From Opitutaceae bacterium (GTDB lineage: Bacteria; Verrucomicrobiota; Verrucomicrobiia; Opitutales; Opitutaceae): DNA of 40,001 nucleotides. Shown here piece after piece: positions 27,336-36,337 of this stretch. Under the pieces are notes generated by a model that made no database searches, was not told where the DNA came from, and worked only from the letters and a program-made list of their open reading frames with translations. How positions within the stretch are numbered: position 1 is the stretch's first letter; the number at the start of each line of letters is the position of its first letter. Both the position numbers and the translations under genes were made by a program. Location: assembly GCA_028280955.1 (NCBI GenBank), contig JANQKU010000077.1, forward strand, positions 1-40,001. The letters are read 5' to 3'.

Positions 27336-29594
27336 GTGAAAAGCGGTAATCAGATCGTAGGTGTGTGGCCCCTGGCAGGTTTCGATAAGATCCTGCATTA
27401 CCGTGTGCCCGAGCATTTGAAGGGAAGCATTCCAGCGGGAGCATTGGTCAGGGTTCCCGTGGGACGTCGGTTTACCCTGGCGGTTGTTTATCAGGTAGAT
27501 GTTGAGGCGGATATGCCGGAGTCACGCCTGAAGGTTATTACGGAAGCGATCTATCCCATGCCGGTGCTAACACCCGATTTAGTCAATCTGATCAATTGGA
27601 TGGTTTCCTACTACGGCGCTTCGCGAGAATCCATCATTGAGACGATGGTCCCGACTGCGGTCCGCTTGGGGAAATCGGCCCGCATAGAAAAATATCTTTC
27701 GGTGGCTCAAAAATTAACTTCAGCAGATCTAACTCAACTGAAAAAACGGGCTCCGACCCAATATAAGGTCTACACTTTTCTTTCTCAGCAGTTTAAACCG
27801 CAACAAAAGGGCTTGGTGATGCGGCGACTGAAAATTTCGGCGTCTACTATGAAAAGTTTAGTTGAGAAGGGGCTGCTCCAGGAAACGATTGAACGAGTGG
27901 AGAGGGTCGCCTATGATGACGAGTTTTCAAAAGGAGAAGTGGTTGAAAGCAAGGCAATCACTCTAAATGAAGAACAACAGGCAGCGGCGGATATGGTGCA
28001 GCAGAGTTTGCATGAGGCGGCGTTTGTGGTGCACCTCCTGCAGGGAGTAACGGGTTCGGGAAAAACTGAAGTCTATTTGAATGCGTTGCAGAAGGCATTG
28101 GAGATGGGTGGTTCCGTAATTTTTTTGGTTCCGGAAGTTGCCCTAACCCCTCAAACAGTGGGTCGTCTGCGCTCCAGACTTTTGCAGAGTGGGACGCAGA
28201 AAGTGGTCGTCTGGCACAGTCATTTATCCGATGGTGAAAGATTGGATGGATGGTTGTCCTTGGCCAGGGGTGAAGCCAAGGTCGTGGTGGGGGCACGGTC
28301 GGCGATTTTTGCCCCTCTGCCTAATGTCAAACTCATTATTGTGGATGAGGAGCATGAACCTGCCTACAAACAGGATGAACAACCACGTTATCACGGACGT
28401 GATGTAGCGGTCTACCGAGCCATGCTTAATAAGGCTGTCTGTTTACTGGGTTCGGCAACTCCTTCTCTGGAATCACAAATGAATGTGGCCAATGGCAAAT
28501 ATAAGGTAAATTATTTGACCAAACGGGTGGATGATCGAAGGCTCCCTTTGATTCATGTGGTCGATATGCGCCGGGAAATACTGAAGCGTCGCGGTATGCT
28601 CACCCTTTCGGATTTTCTAAGGGAGAAGATTCGAGAACGATATGAAGCCCGTGAACAAACGATTCTTTTTATCAACCGTAGAGGTTATTCGAAGAGCATG
28701 ATTTGTCAGGAATGCGGGTATGTGGCTGAGTGTAATCACTGCAGTGTTGCCATGACGTATCATCGGACGGATGACAGTTTGCATTGCCATATGTGTGGAG
28801 CAGAAGAGGGCGCTCCTTATCGCTGCCCCGAGTGTCAGTCGGATAAAATTCGTCGAAGAGGAATGGGAACGCAGAAAGTTGAAGAAGTGGTTCAGCAGAT
28901 TATTCCTTCAGCGCGTATTGTTCGAATGGATGCAGATGCCATGGGGAAGAAAAATCTCTTCCGCAAAATTTTGGGGGATTTTCGAACGGGAAAGATCGAC
29001 GTTTTAGTGGGCACTCAAATGTTGGCCAAGGGTCTGGATTTTCCCAATGTGACTTTAGTCGGATTGGTGGATGCAGATATTTCGCTGCACATGCCGGATT
29101 TTCGTGCCAATGAGCGGACTTTTCAATTGATGGTTCAAGTAGCCGGAAGATCGGGCCGGGGAGATATTTCGGGAGAAGTGGTGGTGCAAACGTTTACTCC
29201 GCATGCCATGCCGATTCAATTTGGTCGTCAGGCGGATGTGACGGGCTTTTGTGAGGAAGAAATGGCGATTCGACGTGAATACCGCTATCCGCCTTTTCGA
29301 CATTTGGTGCAGCATTTGATTCGAGGTCCCAATCCGGATAAAGTTTCTTTTTTTGCCGAGCAGTGGGCGAAAAAAGTGTCGGCGGCGATTGCTTCACATT
29401 CGATAGAGGTGGAGATTCGTGGGCCGGCTCCCTGTGCTATTGAAAAGATAAAAGATTCCTACCGGTTTCAGATCTGGTATTTCACCCATCAAGTCACTCG
29501 CCTGGTAGAGCTCTTGGCAGAACTGCAGAGAGATTTTATCTGGCCGGATGATGTGGTTCAGGTTCTGGATGTGGATCCGACTAATGTGGGCTGA
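27336..29594 (+). CDS. priA: primosomal protein N' (PriA), replication restart helicase
   Basis: Superfamily 2 DNA helicase that reloads the replisome at stalled forks; 752 residues. It has a 3'-DNA-binding domain (1-105, beginning QIVGVWPLAGFDKILHYRVP) and a winged-helix region (110-200). The helicase core carries Walker A GVTGSGKT (237-244), VPEVALTP, DEEH (337-340) followed by the PriA-specific YKQDEQPRYHGRDVAVYRA, and GSATPSLES. A cysteine-rich zinc insert begins CQECGYVAECNHC (CxxC pairs, about 450-500), then GTQMLAKGLDFPNVTLVG and QVAGRSGRG. The start is GTG 27336 preceded by AAGAAGAG. The gene is divergent from the Fur-type regulator, and mpl follows after 71 bp. Confidence 0.96.
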   Translation: MKSGNQIVGVWPLAGFDKILHYRVPEHLKGSIPAGALVRVPVGRRFTLAVVYQVDVEADMPESRLKVITEAIYPMPVLTPDLVNLINWMVSYYGASRESIIETMVPTAVRLGKSARIEKYLSVAQKLTSADLTQLKKRAPTQYKVYTFLSQQFKPQQKGLVMRRLKISASTMKSLVEKGLLQETIERVERVAYDDEFSKGEVVESKAITLNEEQQAAADMVQQSLHEAAFVVHLLQGVTGSGKTEVYLNALQKALEMGGSVIFLVPEVALTPQTVGRLRSRLLQSGTQKVVVWHSHLSDGERLDGWLSLARGEAKVVVGARSAIFAPLPNVKLIIVDEEHEPAYKQDEQPRYHGRDVAVYRAMLNKAVCLLGSATPSLESQMNVANGKYKVNYLTKRVDDRRLPLIHVVDMRREILKRRGMLTLSDFLREKIRERYEAREQTILFINRRGYSKSMICQECGYVAECNHCSVAMTYHRTDDSLHCHMCGAEEGAPYRCPECQSDKIRRRGMGTQKVEEVVQQIIPSARIVRMDADAMGKKNLFRKILGDFRTGKIDVLVGTQMLAKGLDFPNVTLVGLVDADISLHMPDFRANERTFQLMVQVAGRSGRGDISGEVVVQTFTPHAMPIQFGRQADVTGFCEEEMAIRREYRYPPFRHLVQHLIRGPNPDKVSFFAEQWAKKVSAAIASHSIEVEIRGPAPCAIEKIKDSYRFQIWYFTHQVTRLVELLAELQRDFIWPDDVVQVLDVDPTNVG

Positions 29595-29665
29595 GGATGT
29601 GAATTTATCTGAAGAATTGGAGAAAGCTTGCGATGAAGGCAGTCAATCGAAATAGGATATAACAT

Positions 29666-31102
29666 ATGCGGATCTATTTTCTGGGCATTGCCGGTACAGC
29701 GATGGGAAATGCAGCGTTACTGTTGCGTTCGGCTGGGCATGAGGTTTTTGGATCTGATGAGAATGTTTATCCACCCATGAGTGATGTGCTCAAGGAAGCT
29801 GAAATTCCTTATTTTGAAGGGTACGATGCGAATCGTATTGATATGTTGCAGCCTGATTTGGTGGTGGTGGGAAATGCGCTTTCCCGAGGAAATTCGGAGA
29901 TAGAACGATTGTTAACGAAAAAAGATATTCCCTTTGAGTCGTTGCCTGCCGTTTTGAACCGATTTGTTTTAGCCAAACGGCGCAATATCGTTATTACCGG
30001 TACCCATGGAAAAACCACGACAACTTCTTTGACCGTTTTTCTTTTGCAGAAAAATGGAGCCAACCCCGGCTTTCTGATTGGAGGAGTTCCCCATGATCAA
30101 CCGACTGGAACGCACCTCGGGGATGAGTCGGCCGCTTTCGTGATTGAAGGAGATGAGTATGACAGCGCCTTTTTTGATAAACGTAGCAAATTCATTCATT
30201 ATGCGCCGCATATTGCCGTGCTCAATAATCTGGAGTTTGATCATGCGGATATTTTTCGGGATCTGACCGATATCAAACGTACTTTTTCACACTTTCTCAG
30301 AATCATTCCCGAAAATGGATTTGTCCTGCTCAATAGCGATGATGAAAACCTCTGCTCTCTTCTACCGGTCCCATGGACAACCGTTTTAACCGTTGGGACG
30401 GGCGAAGGCGCTGATTTGCGGATTGGCGATTTTATAGAATCTCCGGATGGGACCTCTTTTAAACTTCATTGGAAGGGTAAGCTTTGGACAACGATTAAGT
30501 GGTCGCTTTCCGGACTCTACAACGTTCGTAATGTGGCGATGGCAGCCTTAGCGGCTGGACTGGACTTGTATCCGGAAGATCCAACGAAATTATCTTTGGA
30601 AGCTTTGTCGGAATTCCAGGGAGTGCGTCGCCGGCAGGATATTCGCTGGGAGAATAAAGATGTTGTGGTGATGGAAGACTTTGGTCATCATCCAACCGCC
30701 ATTGAACAAACGTTACAGGCCTTGCGAGCGCGTTACCCGGGAAGAACCTTACTCGCAGCTTTCGAGCCGAGAAGTAATACCGCCAGGACCAATGTTTTGC
30801 AGGGACGCTTTACCAAGGCTTTGTCCGAAGCAGATGAAGTTTTTATTGGTCCAGTCAGTCGGGCCGATCGAATGAGAGATGAGGAAAGGTTGGATACAAG
30901 TGAAATGGCTCAGCAGTTGAAAGCTGATGGGAAAGCAGCCCATGCTTTTACGGAAAACAATGCTTTGTTGAAGAAACTGATGATTTCCGTTTCGGGTCGC
31001 TCCGATCTCGTGATTATTTTTTTCAGTAATGGTTCCTTTGATGGTGTGATTGGGAAATTTGCAGAGCACGCTCCCGGATGTTTCGGTTCATCTAATAGTT
31101 GA
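29666..31102 (+). CDS. mpl: UDP-N-acetylmuramate:L-alanyl-gamma-D-glutamyl-meso-diaminopimelate ligase (Mpl)
   Basis: Mur-ligase-family enzyme of peptidoglycan recycling that attaches the recovered tripeptide to UDP-MurNAc in the cytosol; 478 residues. It has an N-terminal Rossmann domain IYFLGIAGTAMGNAA (3-17), the ATP loop GTHGKTTT (112-119), and the Mpl-typical EGDEYDSAFFDKRSKF, LNNLEFDHADIF and DFGHHPTAI. The C-terminal domain contains AAFEPRSNTARTNVLQ. The EGDEYD..FFDKRSKF block and the FEPRSNT block separate Mpl from MurC. AGGA lies about 9 bp before the ATG. It lies behind priA and may share its transcript. The gene converges on the sulfatase, with 17 bp between stops. Confidence 0.93.
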   Translation: MRIYFLGIAGTAMGNAALLLRSAGHEVFGSDENVYPPMSDVLKEAEIPYFEGYDANRIDMLQPDLVVVGNALSRGNSEIERLLTKKDIPFESLPAVLNRFVLAKRRNIVITGTHGKTTTTSLTVFLLQKNGANPGFLIGGVPHDQPTGTHLGDESAAFVIEGDEYDSAFFDKRSKFIHYAPHIAVLNNLEFDHADIFRDLTDIKRTFSHFLRIIPENGFVLLNSDDENLCSLLPVPWTTVLTVGTGEGADLRIGDFIESPDGTSFKLHWKGKLWTTIKWSLSGLYNVRNVAMAALAAGLDLYPEDPTKLSLEALSEFQGVRRRQDIRWENKDVVVMEDFGHHPTAIEQTLQALRARYPGRTLLAAFEPRSNTARTNVLQGRFTKALSEADEVFIGPVSRADRMRDEERLDTSEMAQQLKADGKAAHAFTENNALLKKLMISVSGRSDLVIIFFSNGSFDGVIGKFAEHAPGCFGSSNS

Positions 31103-31119
31103 ATAGACTTTTTTGTGCC

Positions 31120-32589
31120 TTAAGTTGAACGCGTCCGTTCACTTTTGAGTATTTCTTTCAGTCGAGTGGACATTTTTTCGGTAAGATTTTCGTGTTCTGT
31201 CGCAATGTTTTGGATTTGTCCGATGTCCTGCGAGAGATGGTAAAGTTGAGGTTCGAGAGAATTGCCCAGTTCTGTCCTGGTGTTTGCATTTATGGCGGGT
31301 CCTTCGTGTGGTGGAATGTAAACCCAGTCGTTTTGACGAAGAAGTGTTTTTGCCTGGGAGCCTTCGACCACGAGTTCATCACGCCCTTTGTCGGTATGGC
31401 CGAGAAATGCTTCCAGAAGATCGATACTATCGGGAGCTTCGTTTGAGCTTAGGGCTTGCCCTGTCAGGGTCGCCAAAGAAGTATGGAAGTCAAGATGGCT
31501 GACAAGGGCGTTTGATTCACCAGCTTTTACCGTGCCGGGCCAACTGAGAATAAAAGGAACTCGGGTGCCGCCATCGAAGAGGCTATACTTACCTCCACGG
31601 AGTGGACCGGCGGCTTTGTGTGCGCCGTTTAATTCTTCTGCCTGATCTTCATAGCCATCATCCAGAACGGGGCCATTGTCACTGGAGAAAATAACAATGG
31701 TGTTTTCCTTGAGGCCGAGTTGTTCGAGAGTATCGAGCATTTGACCAACGCACCAATCCATTTCAGCGATGACATCACCGCGTGGGCCTAGGTTGGTAGC
31801 GCCGATGAAAGAAGGGCTCGGGATACGTGGCACATGTGGTTGGTGAAAGGCATAATAGAGGAAAAAAGGTTGATCTTTATTTTCGGTGACAAAGTGGATG
31901 GCTTTTTTCGCAAAAACTTCGGCCATTTTTCCATCCTTCCATAAGGTATTTTTGCCTCCACGCATACGACCAATGCGACTGACGCCATTGACGATAGTGC
32001 CATCATGCCCGTGGCTATATTTCATCCTGAGTTGTTCCGGATTATTCCGTCCGGTTAGTTCGCCAGGGAAGGTTTTGTCCTGTTCGTAGGAAACTTCGAT
32101 GGGATCATCAGGATCGAGACCGACAACTTTGCGGTTTTCCAAATAGACGCAGGGAACACGGTCATTGGTAGCGGCCATGATGTAGGAATAGTCAAAACCG
32201 ACATCATTGGGCGTTGCGCTGATTTCCTTATTCCAATCGAGATTACCTTTCCCCAGTCCAAGATGCCATTTGCCGACAATCCCGGTCCGGTAACCGGCCC
32301 TGCGGAGCATGTCGGGCAAGGTAGGTGTTCCAGGATCAATGATCAGCGGTGCATCACCGGCCAGAATGGCTGCCTGTGCATTGCGCCAGGGATAGGAGCC
32401 GGTGAGCAGGCTATAGCGCGATGGTGTGCATGTCGCCGCAGAGGCATAACCTTGGTGAAATTTCAAACCTTCGGCTGCGAGACGATCGAGATTGGGTGTG
32501 GGGATGTCTGTTGCGCCATAGCAACCGATGTCGCCAAACCCCAAGTCATCTGCATACATGATGACAATGTTTGGCTTGGTGTCTGACAT
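31120..32589 (-). CDS. type I sulfatase
   Basis: Formylglycine-dependent sulfatase of the alkaline-phosphatase superfamily; 489 residues. The active-site motif CTPSRYSLLTG has Cys54 as the residue converted to formylglycine; Asp14-Asp15 in YADDLG and the later IVIFSSDNGP bind the metal. The N-terminus (MSDTKPNIVIMYAD) starts directly in the first beta strand, with no signal peptide or lipobox, so the enzyme appears cytosolic. It needs a formylglycine-generating enzyme encoded elsewhere. It lies 6 bp behind the GH127-type glycosidase, implying joint removal of sulfate and sugar from an imported sulfated oligosaccharide. The exact sulfate position and subfamily cannot be told by eye. Confidence 0.93.
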   Translation of the reverse strand: MSDTKPNIVIMYADDLGFGDIGCYGATDIPTPNLDRLAAEGLKFHQGYASAATCTPSRYSLLTGSYPWRNAQAAILAGDAPLIIDPGTPTLPDMLRRAGYRTGIVGKWHLGLGKGNLDWNKEISATPNDVGFDYSYIMAATNDRVPCVYLENRKVVGLDPDDPIEVSYEQDKTFPGELTGRNNPEQLRMKYSHGHDGTIVNGVSRIGRMRGGKNTLWKDGKMAEVFAKKAIHFVTENKDQPFFLYYAFHQPHVPRIPSPSFIGATNLGPRGDVIAEMDWCVGQMLDTLEQLGLKENTIVIFSSDNGPVLDDGYEDQAEELNGAHKAAGPLRGGKYSLFDGGTRVPFILSWPGTVKAGESNALVSHLDFHTSLATLTGQALSSNEAPDSIDLLEAFLGHTDKGRDELVVEGSQAKTLLRQNDWVYIPPHEGPAINANTRTELGNSLEPQLYHLSQDIGQIQNIATEHENLTEKMSTRLKEILKSERTRST

Positions 32590-32595
32590 AAAAGG

Positions 32596-34515
32596 TTAAG
32601 TATTTGATTTTTCTACGACAGGAAACTCGGCAATGCGGAGATTAGTGCAGCCATAAGGGATGAGGAGTAGGTTTTCAGAGGGTTCATCCGTTTTTATGGG
32701 ACTGGCAGGTGGTGCGTCTGCAGAACCATTGATCTTTTTCCAATCATCTACGGGTTGGCCTTTGACTGTCGCGGTGACAGGAGGGTGTTCCGGTGAAAAG
32801 ACAGGGCTTTTCATTGCATGCTCCTGGAAAACAAAGCTTTTGCCCGGATTTATAGGATTTAATTCAAGCGCGTAATTCCATTTGGTGGTTGGATAAACTT
32901 CCCAGTCAGCATGAGGAATTTCGCGGTGAGGCAGGTCCATGTTGATTTGACGCCAGTCTTCTCCGACTTTGAGGGCATAGAGAAGTGGGCCGCGGCGAAT
33001 GGATACGGCTTTGTTGGATCGAGGAACCAGGAATGGTTTCATGGGTAAAGACAGAAGGAGGGTCGTTTTGTTCTCCCAGTTTTTTTCAATCACATAGAAG
33101 TCACCTGTTTTTTGAATGGTACTGCATTCGTCACTCATTTCAACCGTAGCTTCTTTGGCCCATGTTGGAATACGAAGATGGAGGGGAAAGCGAATCGGTT
33201 TTTCGACTTTTACGGTAAAGTGAAGGTCTTGTCGAAAAGGATAGTCGGTTTTCAATTCGATCTGAATAGGCACACCTTCTATTTCTGTCTTCAGGATGGA
33301 GGGTGCATAGGCGATGGCTGCGATGGCTCCGGAATCGGTTTGCATCCAGAGATGCGCGGCAAACTTCGGCCATCCTTGACTCAGATTGGCGGTGCAACAG
33401 CCATAGTTTGGCTCAAGGCCAAAGATATTGGCATCCGGTTCGTTGGTGGTCCATATCCGGTCTTTTAAATCACTGCATTCAATCTGGTTTACCTGCTGAT
33501 CATATTGGTGAGTCCACATATCTGGAGAGAAAGTTGCGGGAAGGGCGTTAAAGGTAATGAGCTCCAGTCGATCAGCCAGTGAAGGGTCTCCTAAAATGCT
33601 GATCAGGCACTCAAGTGAATACATGTATTCGACGACGGAACAAAGTTCTGTTCCTTGAGAGGGGTTGAGCCCGGCTAGATGTTCATCTCCCGAGCACATG
33701 CCTGTAGGCATGCCATGATAGCGATCAAGGAAATCAATCATATAGTGAGCAGCTTCTTGATCACTGCTTTGATCGGTAAGTCGCCACATTAAAGGGCCTT
33801 CTTTGAGGGCCATGGTGTTATTTACCACATGCGTGGTCTGTGTTACCGGAGGATGTAGGTGTTTGGCTTCTCTATCATCATAGTCGCCGGTGCGCACCTT
33901 TTGCGGTGTAAGGCGTAAAAATTCCTGCCAATTAACGCCCTGGCCCTGTAGTTTTTTGGCAAGTTCTAACAGCCAGGGTTCGTTCGTCTTTTCATATAAC
34001 CACCAGATGGAAATGAGAAATTCGAACCAGCGGGACTTGGCCCATCCTGAAAGTGGATGCTGATCAATATGCCGATTTAGCATTTGTAATGATTTTTCTA
34101 CTACATATGGAATTCGTTCATCACTGGTTGCATCGTAGTAAACTAAAAGCATTTTAAGAGCTAGGGCCTGTGACCAGAGATCTGCCGCTTCTTTTTTGTC
34201 TTCAATGCGAGGGCCGAGCCAGCCGTCTCCATGCTGGTGTTCGATAATGTAATCTAAGTAGCCACTGACTCTTTTCTTAAGCACTGTATGATCTAAAAGC
34301 CAGGCCAGAGGAATGACGCCATCTAACCAGTAGGGCATGCGTTCCCATCCTTCGGCTTTTCCACCGATCCATGCGCTATCCATTATGTCCGGCCAGAATT
34401 CGTCCAGGTGACCACTGAGACCGTCTGCCTGGATGTGGAGTTGTTCTGCCAACCAACCCTGTGGTGTAATGGCTTTAAGCGGAAAGGGTCGAAAAATGGG
34501 CTCTTTTAGTTTCAT
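32596..34515 (-). CDS. GH127-like beta-L-arabinofuranosidase family glycosidase
   Basis: A 639-residue (alpha/alpha)6-barrel glycosidase of the former DUF1680, now GH127 and related families. GH127 enzymes bind zinc with Glu-x-Cys and a Cys-Cys pair, one of which is the nucleophile. The corresponding residues here look like Glu290-Leu-Cys292 (QGTELCSVVEY) and Cys373-Cys374 (NYGCCTANLSQGWPKF), with Glu278 (GDEHLAG) a candidate acid/base. The N-terminus KEPIFRPFPLKAITPQGWL lacks a signal peptide, so it is probably cytosolic. Family members release beta-L-arabinofuranose, but related families have other substrates. It is first in a two-gene unit with the sulfatase. Confidence 0.88.
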   Translation of the reverse strand: MKLKEPIFRPFPLKAITPQGWLAEQLHIQADGLSGHLDEFWPDIMDSAWIGGKAEGWERMPYWLDGVIPLAWLLDHTVLKKRVSGYLDYIIEHQHGDGWLGPRIEDKKEAADLWSQALALKMLLVYYDATSDERIPYVVEKSLQMLNRHIDQHPLSGWAKSRWFEFLISIWWLYEKTNEPWLLELAKKLQGQGVNWQEFLRLTPQKVRTGDYDDREAKHLHPPVTQTTHVVNNTMALKEGPLMWRLTDQSSDQEAAHYMIDFLDRYHGMPTGMCSGDEHLAGLNPSQGTELCSVVEYMYSLECLISILGDPSLADRLELITFNALPATFSPDMWTHQYDQQVNQIECSDLKDRIWTTNEPDANIFGLEPNYGCCTANLSQGWPKFAAHLWMQTDSGAIAAIAYAPSILKTEIEGVPIQIELKTDYPFRQDLHFTVKVEKPIRFPLHLRIPTWAKEATVEMSDECSTIQKTGDFYVIEKNWENKTTLLLSLPMKPFLVPRSNKAVSIRRGPLLYALKVGEDWRQINMDLPHREIPHADWEVYPTTKWNYALELNPINPGKSFVFQEHAMKSPVFSPEHPPVTATVKGQPVDDWKKINGSADAPPASPIKTDEPSENLLLIPYGCTNLRIAEFPVVEKSNT

Positions 34516-34556
34516 TATATTTGTTGAGAATGTAGAAATATTTTATGAGATCTGAT

Positions 34557-34979
34557 TCAAATTTGTTTGGGTAGTTTTTCAAGGCTTAGGCAATACTCTC
34601 TGTAGCCAATCGATTTCCAAAAGGCTATTCCGGTTTTATTTTTTATGAGAACGTCGACTGTCAATCGCTTGTTGGCGGGCCAAATTTGATCAAAAAGAAT
34701 GCCCATTGCTTTTTTACCAATGCCTTTTCGTCTTTGATCACGTTTAACAAAAAACTGCCTCAGATAGATCTCAGATTCATTCTCTTTAAATAAGACATAA
34801 GCTAAATCTTCTTCATCGGAAAAGATAACACTTTCATAATCACCCGAAATCCATTTTTTCATCCTGTTTTTGAGCTCTGTGATTCCCATCGGATTTCGAT
34901 GTCCTTCGTCAGCGATTAACTGATGGTTCCACTCTGTCAGTAGATCCAAATCATCAAAACCAGCTTTCCTGAATATCAT
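34557..34979 (-). CDS. GNAT-family N-acetyltransferase
   Basis: A 140-residue single-domain acetyl-CoA-dependent acetyltransferase. The GNAT fold is visible: an N-terminal FRKAGFDDLDLLTEW, the beta4 segment EIYLRQFFV, and the pyrophosphate-binding motif A QRRKGIGKKAM, followed by AFWKSIGY. The acceptor substrate is unknown. It overlaps the upstream P-loop kinase gene by 4 bp (ATGA on the minus strand), so the two are translationally coupled. The pairing of a small-molecule kinase with an acetyltransferase resembles antibiotic- or metabolite-modifying pairs, which is speculative. Confidence 0.88.
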   Translation of the reverse strand: MIFRKAGFDDLDLLTEWNHQLIADEGHRNPMGITELKNRMKKWISGDYESVIFSDEEDLAYVLFKENESEIYLRQFFVKRDQRRKGIGKKAMGILFDQIWPANKRLTVDVLIKNKTGIAFWKSIGYREYCLSLEKLPKQI

Positions 34980-35632
34980 CTATTTTGTTCTGCTTTGTTT
35001 GTTTTTAACCATTTGATAAGAAACTCAAAAATATCAATATCACTGTAAGAATCTTGATGTATGGTGAGTGACATCACGCTTTCTTTGTTTTCCTTCAAGG
35101 TAATTGACTGCAAAAATTGTACTCTGCTTGGAAATTTCTCTTGAAAGGCTTTAAAATATTTTTTTTGGGGTTCCGCTATTCGTTGATATTTTTTATACTT
35201 TTGTTGAATTCGAGTCTTATCACGCTCCATTTCCTTTCTGCGTTGATATTCTCGATTCCGTCTTTCGTCTTCAGGTAGGGAAAAAATGATGTATTTATCG
35301 GGAAACCCGATATGACCACTAAGTATTGTTTTTCGATAAAACTCTTCATGATATTCGATGCTGGGCCAGTTCTCATCGCTGAAAATCCAACTAAACCAGA
35401 GCGGCTGAAAAATATCTCCGTCAAAGATGACGGAATTGTAACTGGTTTCTTGTTTTTGTGCAATCTGCCAACGCTTTACCTGGTGTTCCAGGTACCAGTT
35501 TTCTGGCTCAGTTTCTGGCCGCTCAAACAAAAGATTTACTTCGGGAATAACGAAATGCTTTACGGATGCTTGAAGTGCTTTTGCAGTCGTTGATTTTCCT
35601 GCGGCTGGCGGACCTTCAAATGCGACTTTCAT
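34976..35632 (-). CDS. P-loop kinase-like ATPase
   Basis: A 218-residue nucleotide kinase-like P-loop protein. Walker A is GPPAAGKST (7-15). A likely catalytic Asp is in VIFDGDIFQP (DGD, as in deoxynucleoside and chloramphenicol-phosphotransferase-like kinases), and a lid-like Arg/Lys-rich helix ERRNREYQRRKEMERDKTR follows. A C-terminal Trp/Lys region ends at KTNKAEQNR. The phosphoryl acceptor is unknown; zeta toxin-like or aminoglycoside-like roles are not supported by specific motifs. AGGAT lies about 5 bp before the ATG. Coupled to the GNAT gene downstream. Confidence 0.8.
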   Translation of the reverse strand: MKVAFEGPPAAGKSTTAKALQASVKHFVIPEVNLLFERPETEPENWYLEHQVKRWQIAQKQETSYNSVIFDGDIFQPLWFSWIFSDENWPSIEYHEEFYRKTILSGHIGFPDKYIIFSLPEDERRNREYQRRKEMERDKTRIQQKYKKYQRIAEPQKKYFKAFQEKFPSRVQFLQSITLKENKESVMSLTIHQDSYSDIDIFEFLIKWLKTNKAEQNR

Positions 35633-35760
35633 TTTTATCCTGTTTTAATGTTTTGGGTGAGCTGCCACGGGTTGTGGTTTGCTGATTCGATGGGTGGTGT
35701 AATATGTTATCTCCGCTGGTTTGGGTGTAGCCAGTGTAACGCGATGTAATGTTTGAGTCC

Positions 35761-35819
35761 GTTGTTTTTCACCATGAAGAGCGCGAAGGACACGAAGGAA
35801 AAAACTCAGATTACGTATC
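35761..35819 (+). repeat. CACGAAG-type direct repeat, copy A
   Basis: Reads GTTGTTTTTCACCATGAAGA then GCGCGAAGGACACGAAGGA and CTCAGATTAC. It matches 36338-36400 along its length, including the tail CTCA(G/A)ATTAC. Its right part overlaps the 3' end of the GxxExxY gene and supplies its stop codon. The preceding 35633-35760 shows nothing recognisable. Confidence 0.85.
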
Positions 35820-36213
35820 TTTTGATTCCTTCCTTCAATTTGGAGACGCTAAAGTTGATGAGTAAACCTATCTTGATTCCGGATAATTTCAGGTAAGTCA
35901 GAAGCTGTGCTTCGTGAATGAGCTCGACTCTTTTTACACTTTTCAGCTCTACGATTAGTTCGTTCTCGATTAGAATATCCACTCGATAACCACAGTCCAG
36001 ATGGATCCCTTTGTATTCAATAGGTAGAGGCGCCTCGCAAATATGGGCAATTCCATTTAATTCGAGTTCCCGGCTTAAACATCTTTGATAGGATGATTCC
36101 AACAGCCCAGGGCCAAGATTACGATGAACTTCGATGGCACAACCGATAAGCTGATGTGAGAGAATTTCGAATTCTCTTCTTTCGTGCTCTTCGTGTCCTC
36201 CGTGGTTTATCAT
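35806..36213 (-). CDS. GxxExxY protein
   Basis: A 135-residue protein of the GxxExxY family (motif G36-L-L-E39-S-S-Y42, within RNLGPGLLESSY). The fold is thought to be nuclease-like (PD-(D/E)XK-type), here with DCGYRVDILIENELIVELKS giving the D...ExK core. Cellular role unknown. The N-terminus INHGGHEEHERRE is translated from a CACGAAGAG-type DNA repeat. Copies of the same repeat lie at the 3' end of the gene in the opposite orientation and 125 bp upstream of the start. The gene therefore looks like a unit associated with this intergenic repeat. Confidence 0.88.
   Translation of the reverse strand: MINHGGHEEHERREFEILSHQLIGCAIEVHRNLGPGLLESSYQRCLSRELELNGIAHICEAPLPIEYKGIHLDCGYRVDILIENELIVELKSVKRVELIHEAQLLTYLKLSGIKIGLLINFSVSKLKEGIKRYVI
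36178..36207 (-). repeat. inverted copy of the CACGAAG-type repeat at the GxxExxY start
   Basis: On the minus strand this reads ACCACGGAGGACACGAAGAG followed by CACGAAAGA. It is the same oligomer as copies A and B but in the opposite orientation, and it is translated as the His/Glu-rich N-terminus of the GxxExxY protein. With copy A it brackets the gene as imperfect inverted repeats. Confidence 0.8.
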
Positions 36214-36337
36214 TCTTTTCTTCAGTGGGAAACCTACCTACTCATTTTCTTCACGGTAGTTATCTCTTATGTTCATCTGCAAGCCGGAAGAGTCAGATGC
36301 AAGCAAATGCAATGGTTTTCGTTACTTGGGTCGAATT

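Noticed and set aside
29586-29657. 23-codon ORF overlapping the end of priA
   Set aside because: Very short, no ribosome site, and the overlap is explained by the priA stop region.
31126-31141. TGAACG/CGTTCA hairpin between mpl and the sulfatase
   Set aside because: Lies inside the sulfatase's last codons and is not followed by a clear T-run in either direction; not called as a bidirectional terminator.
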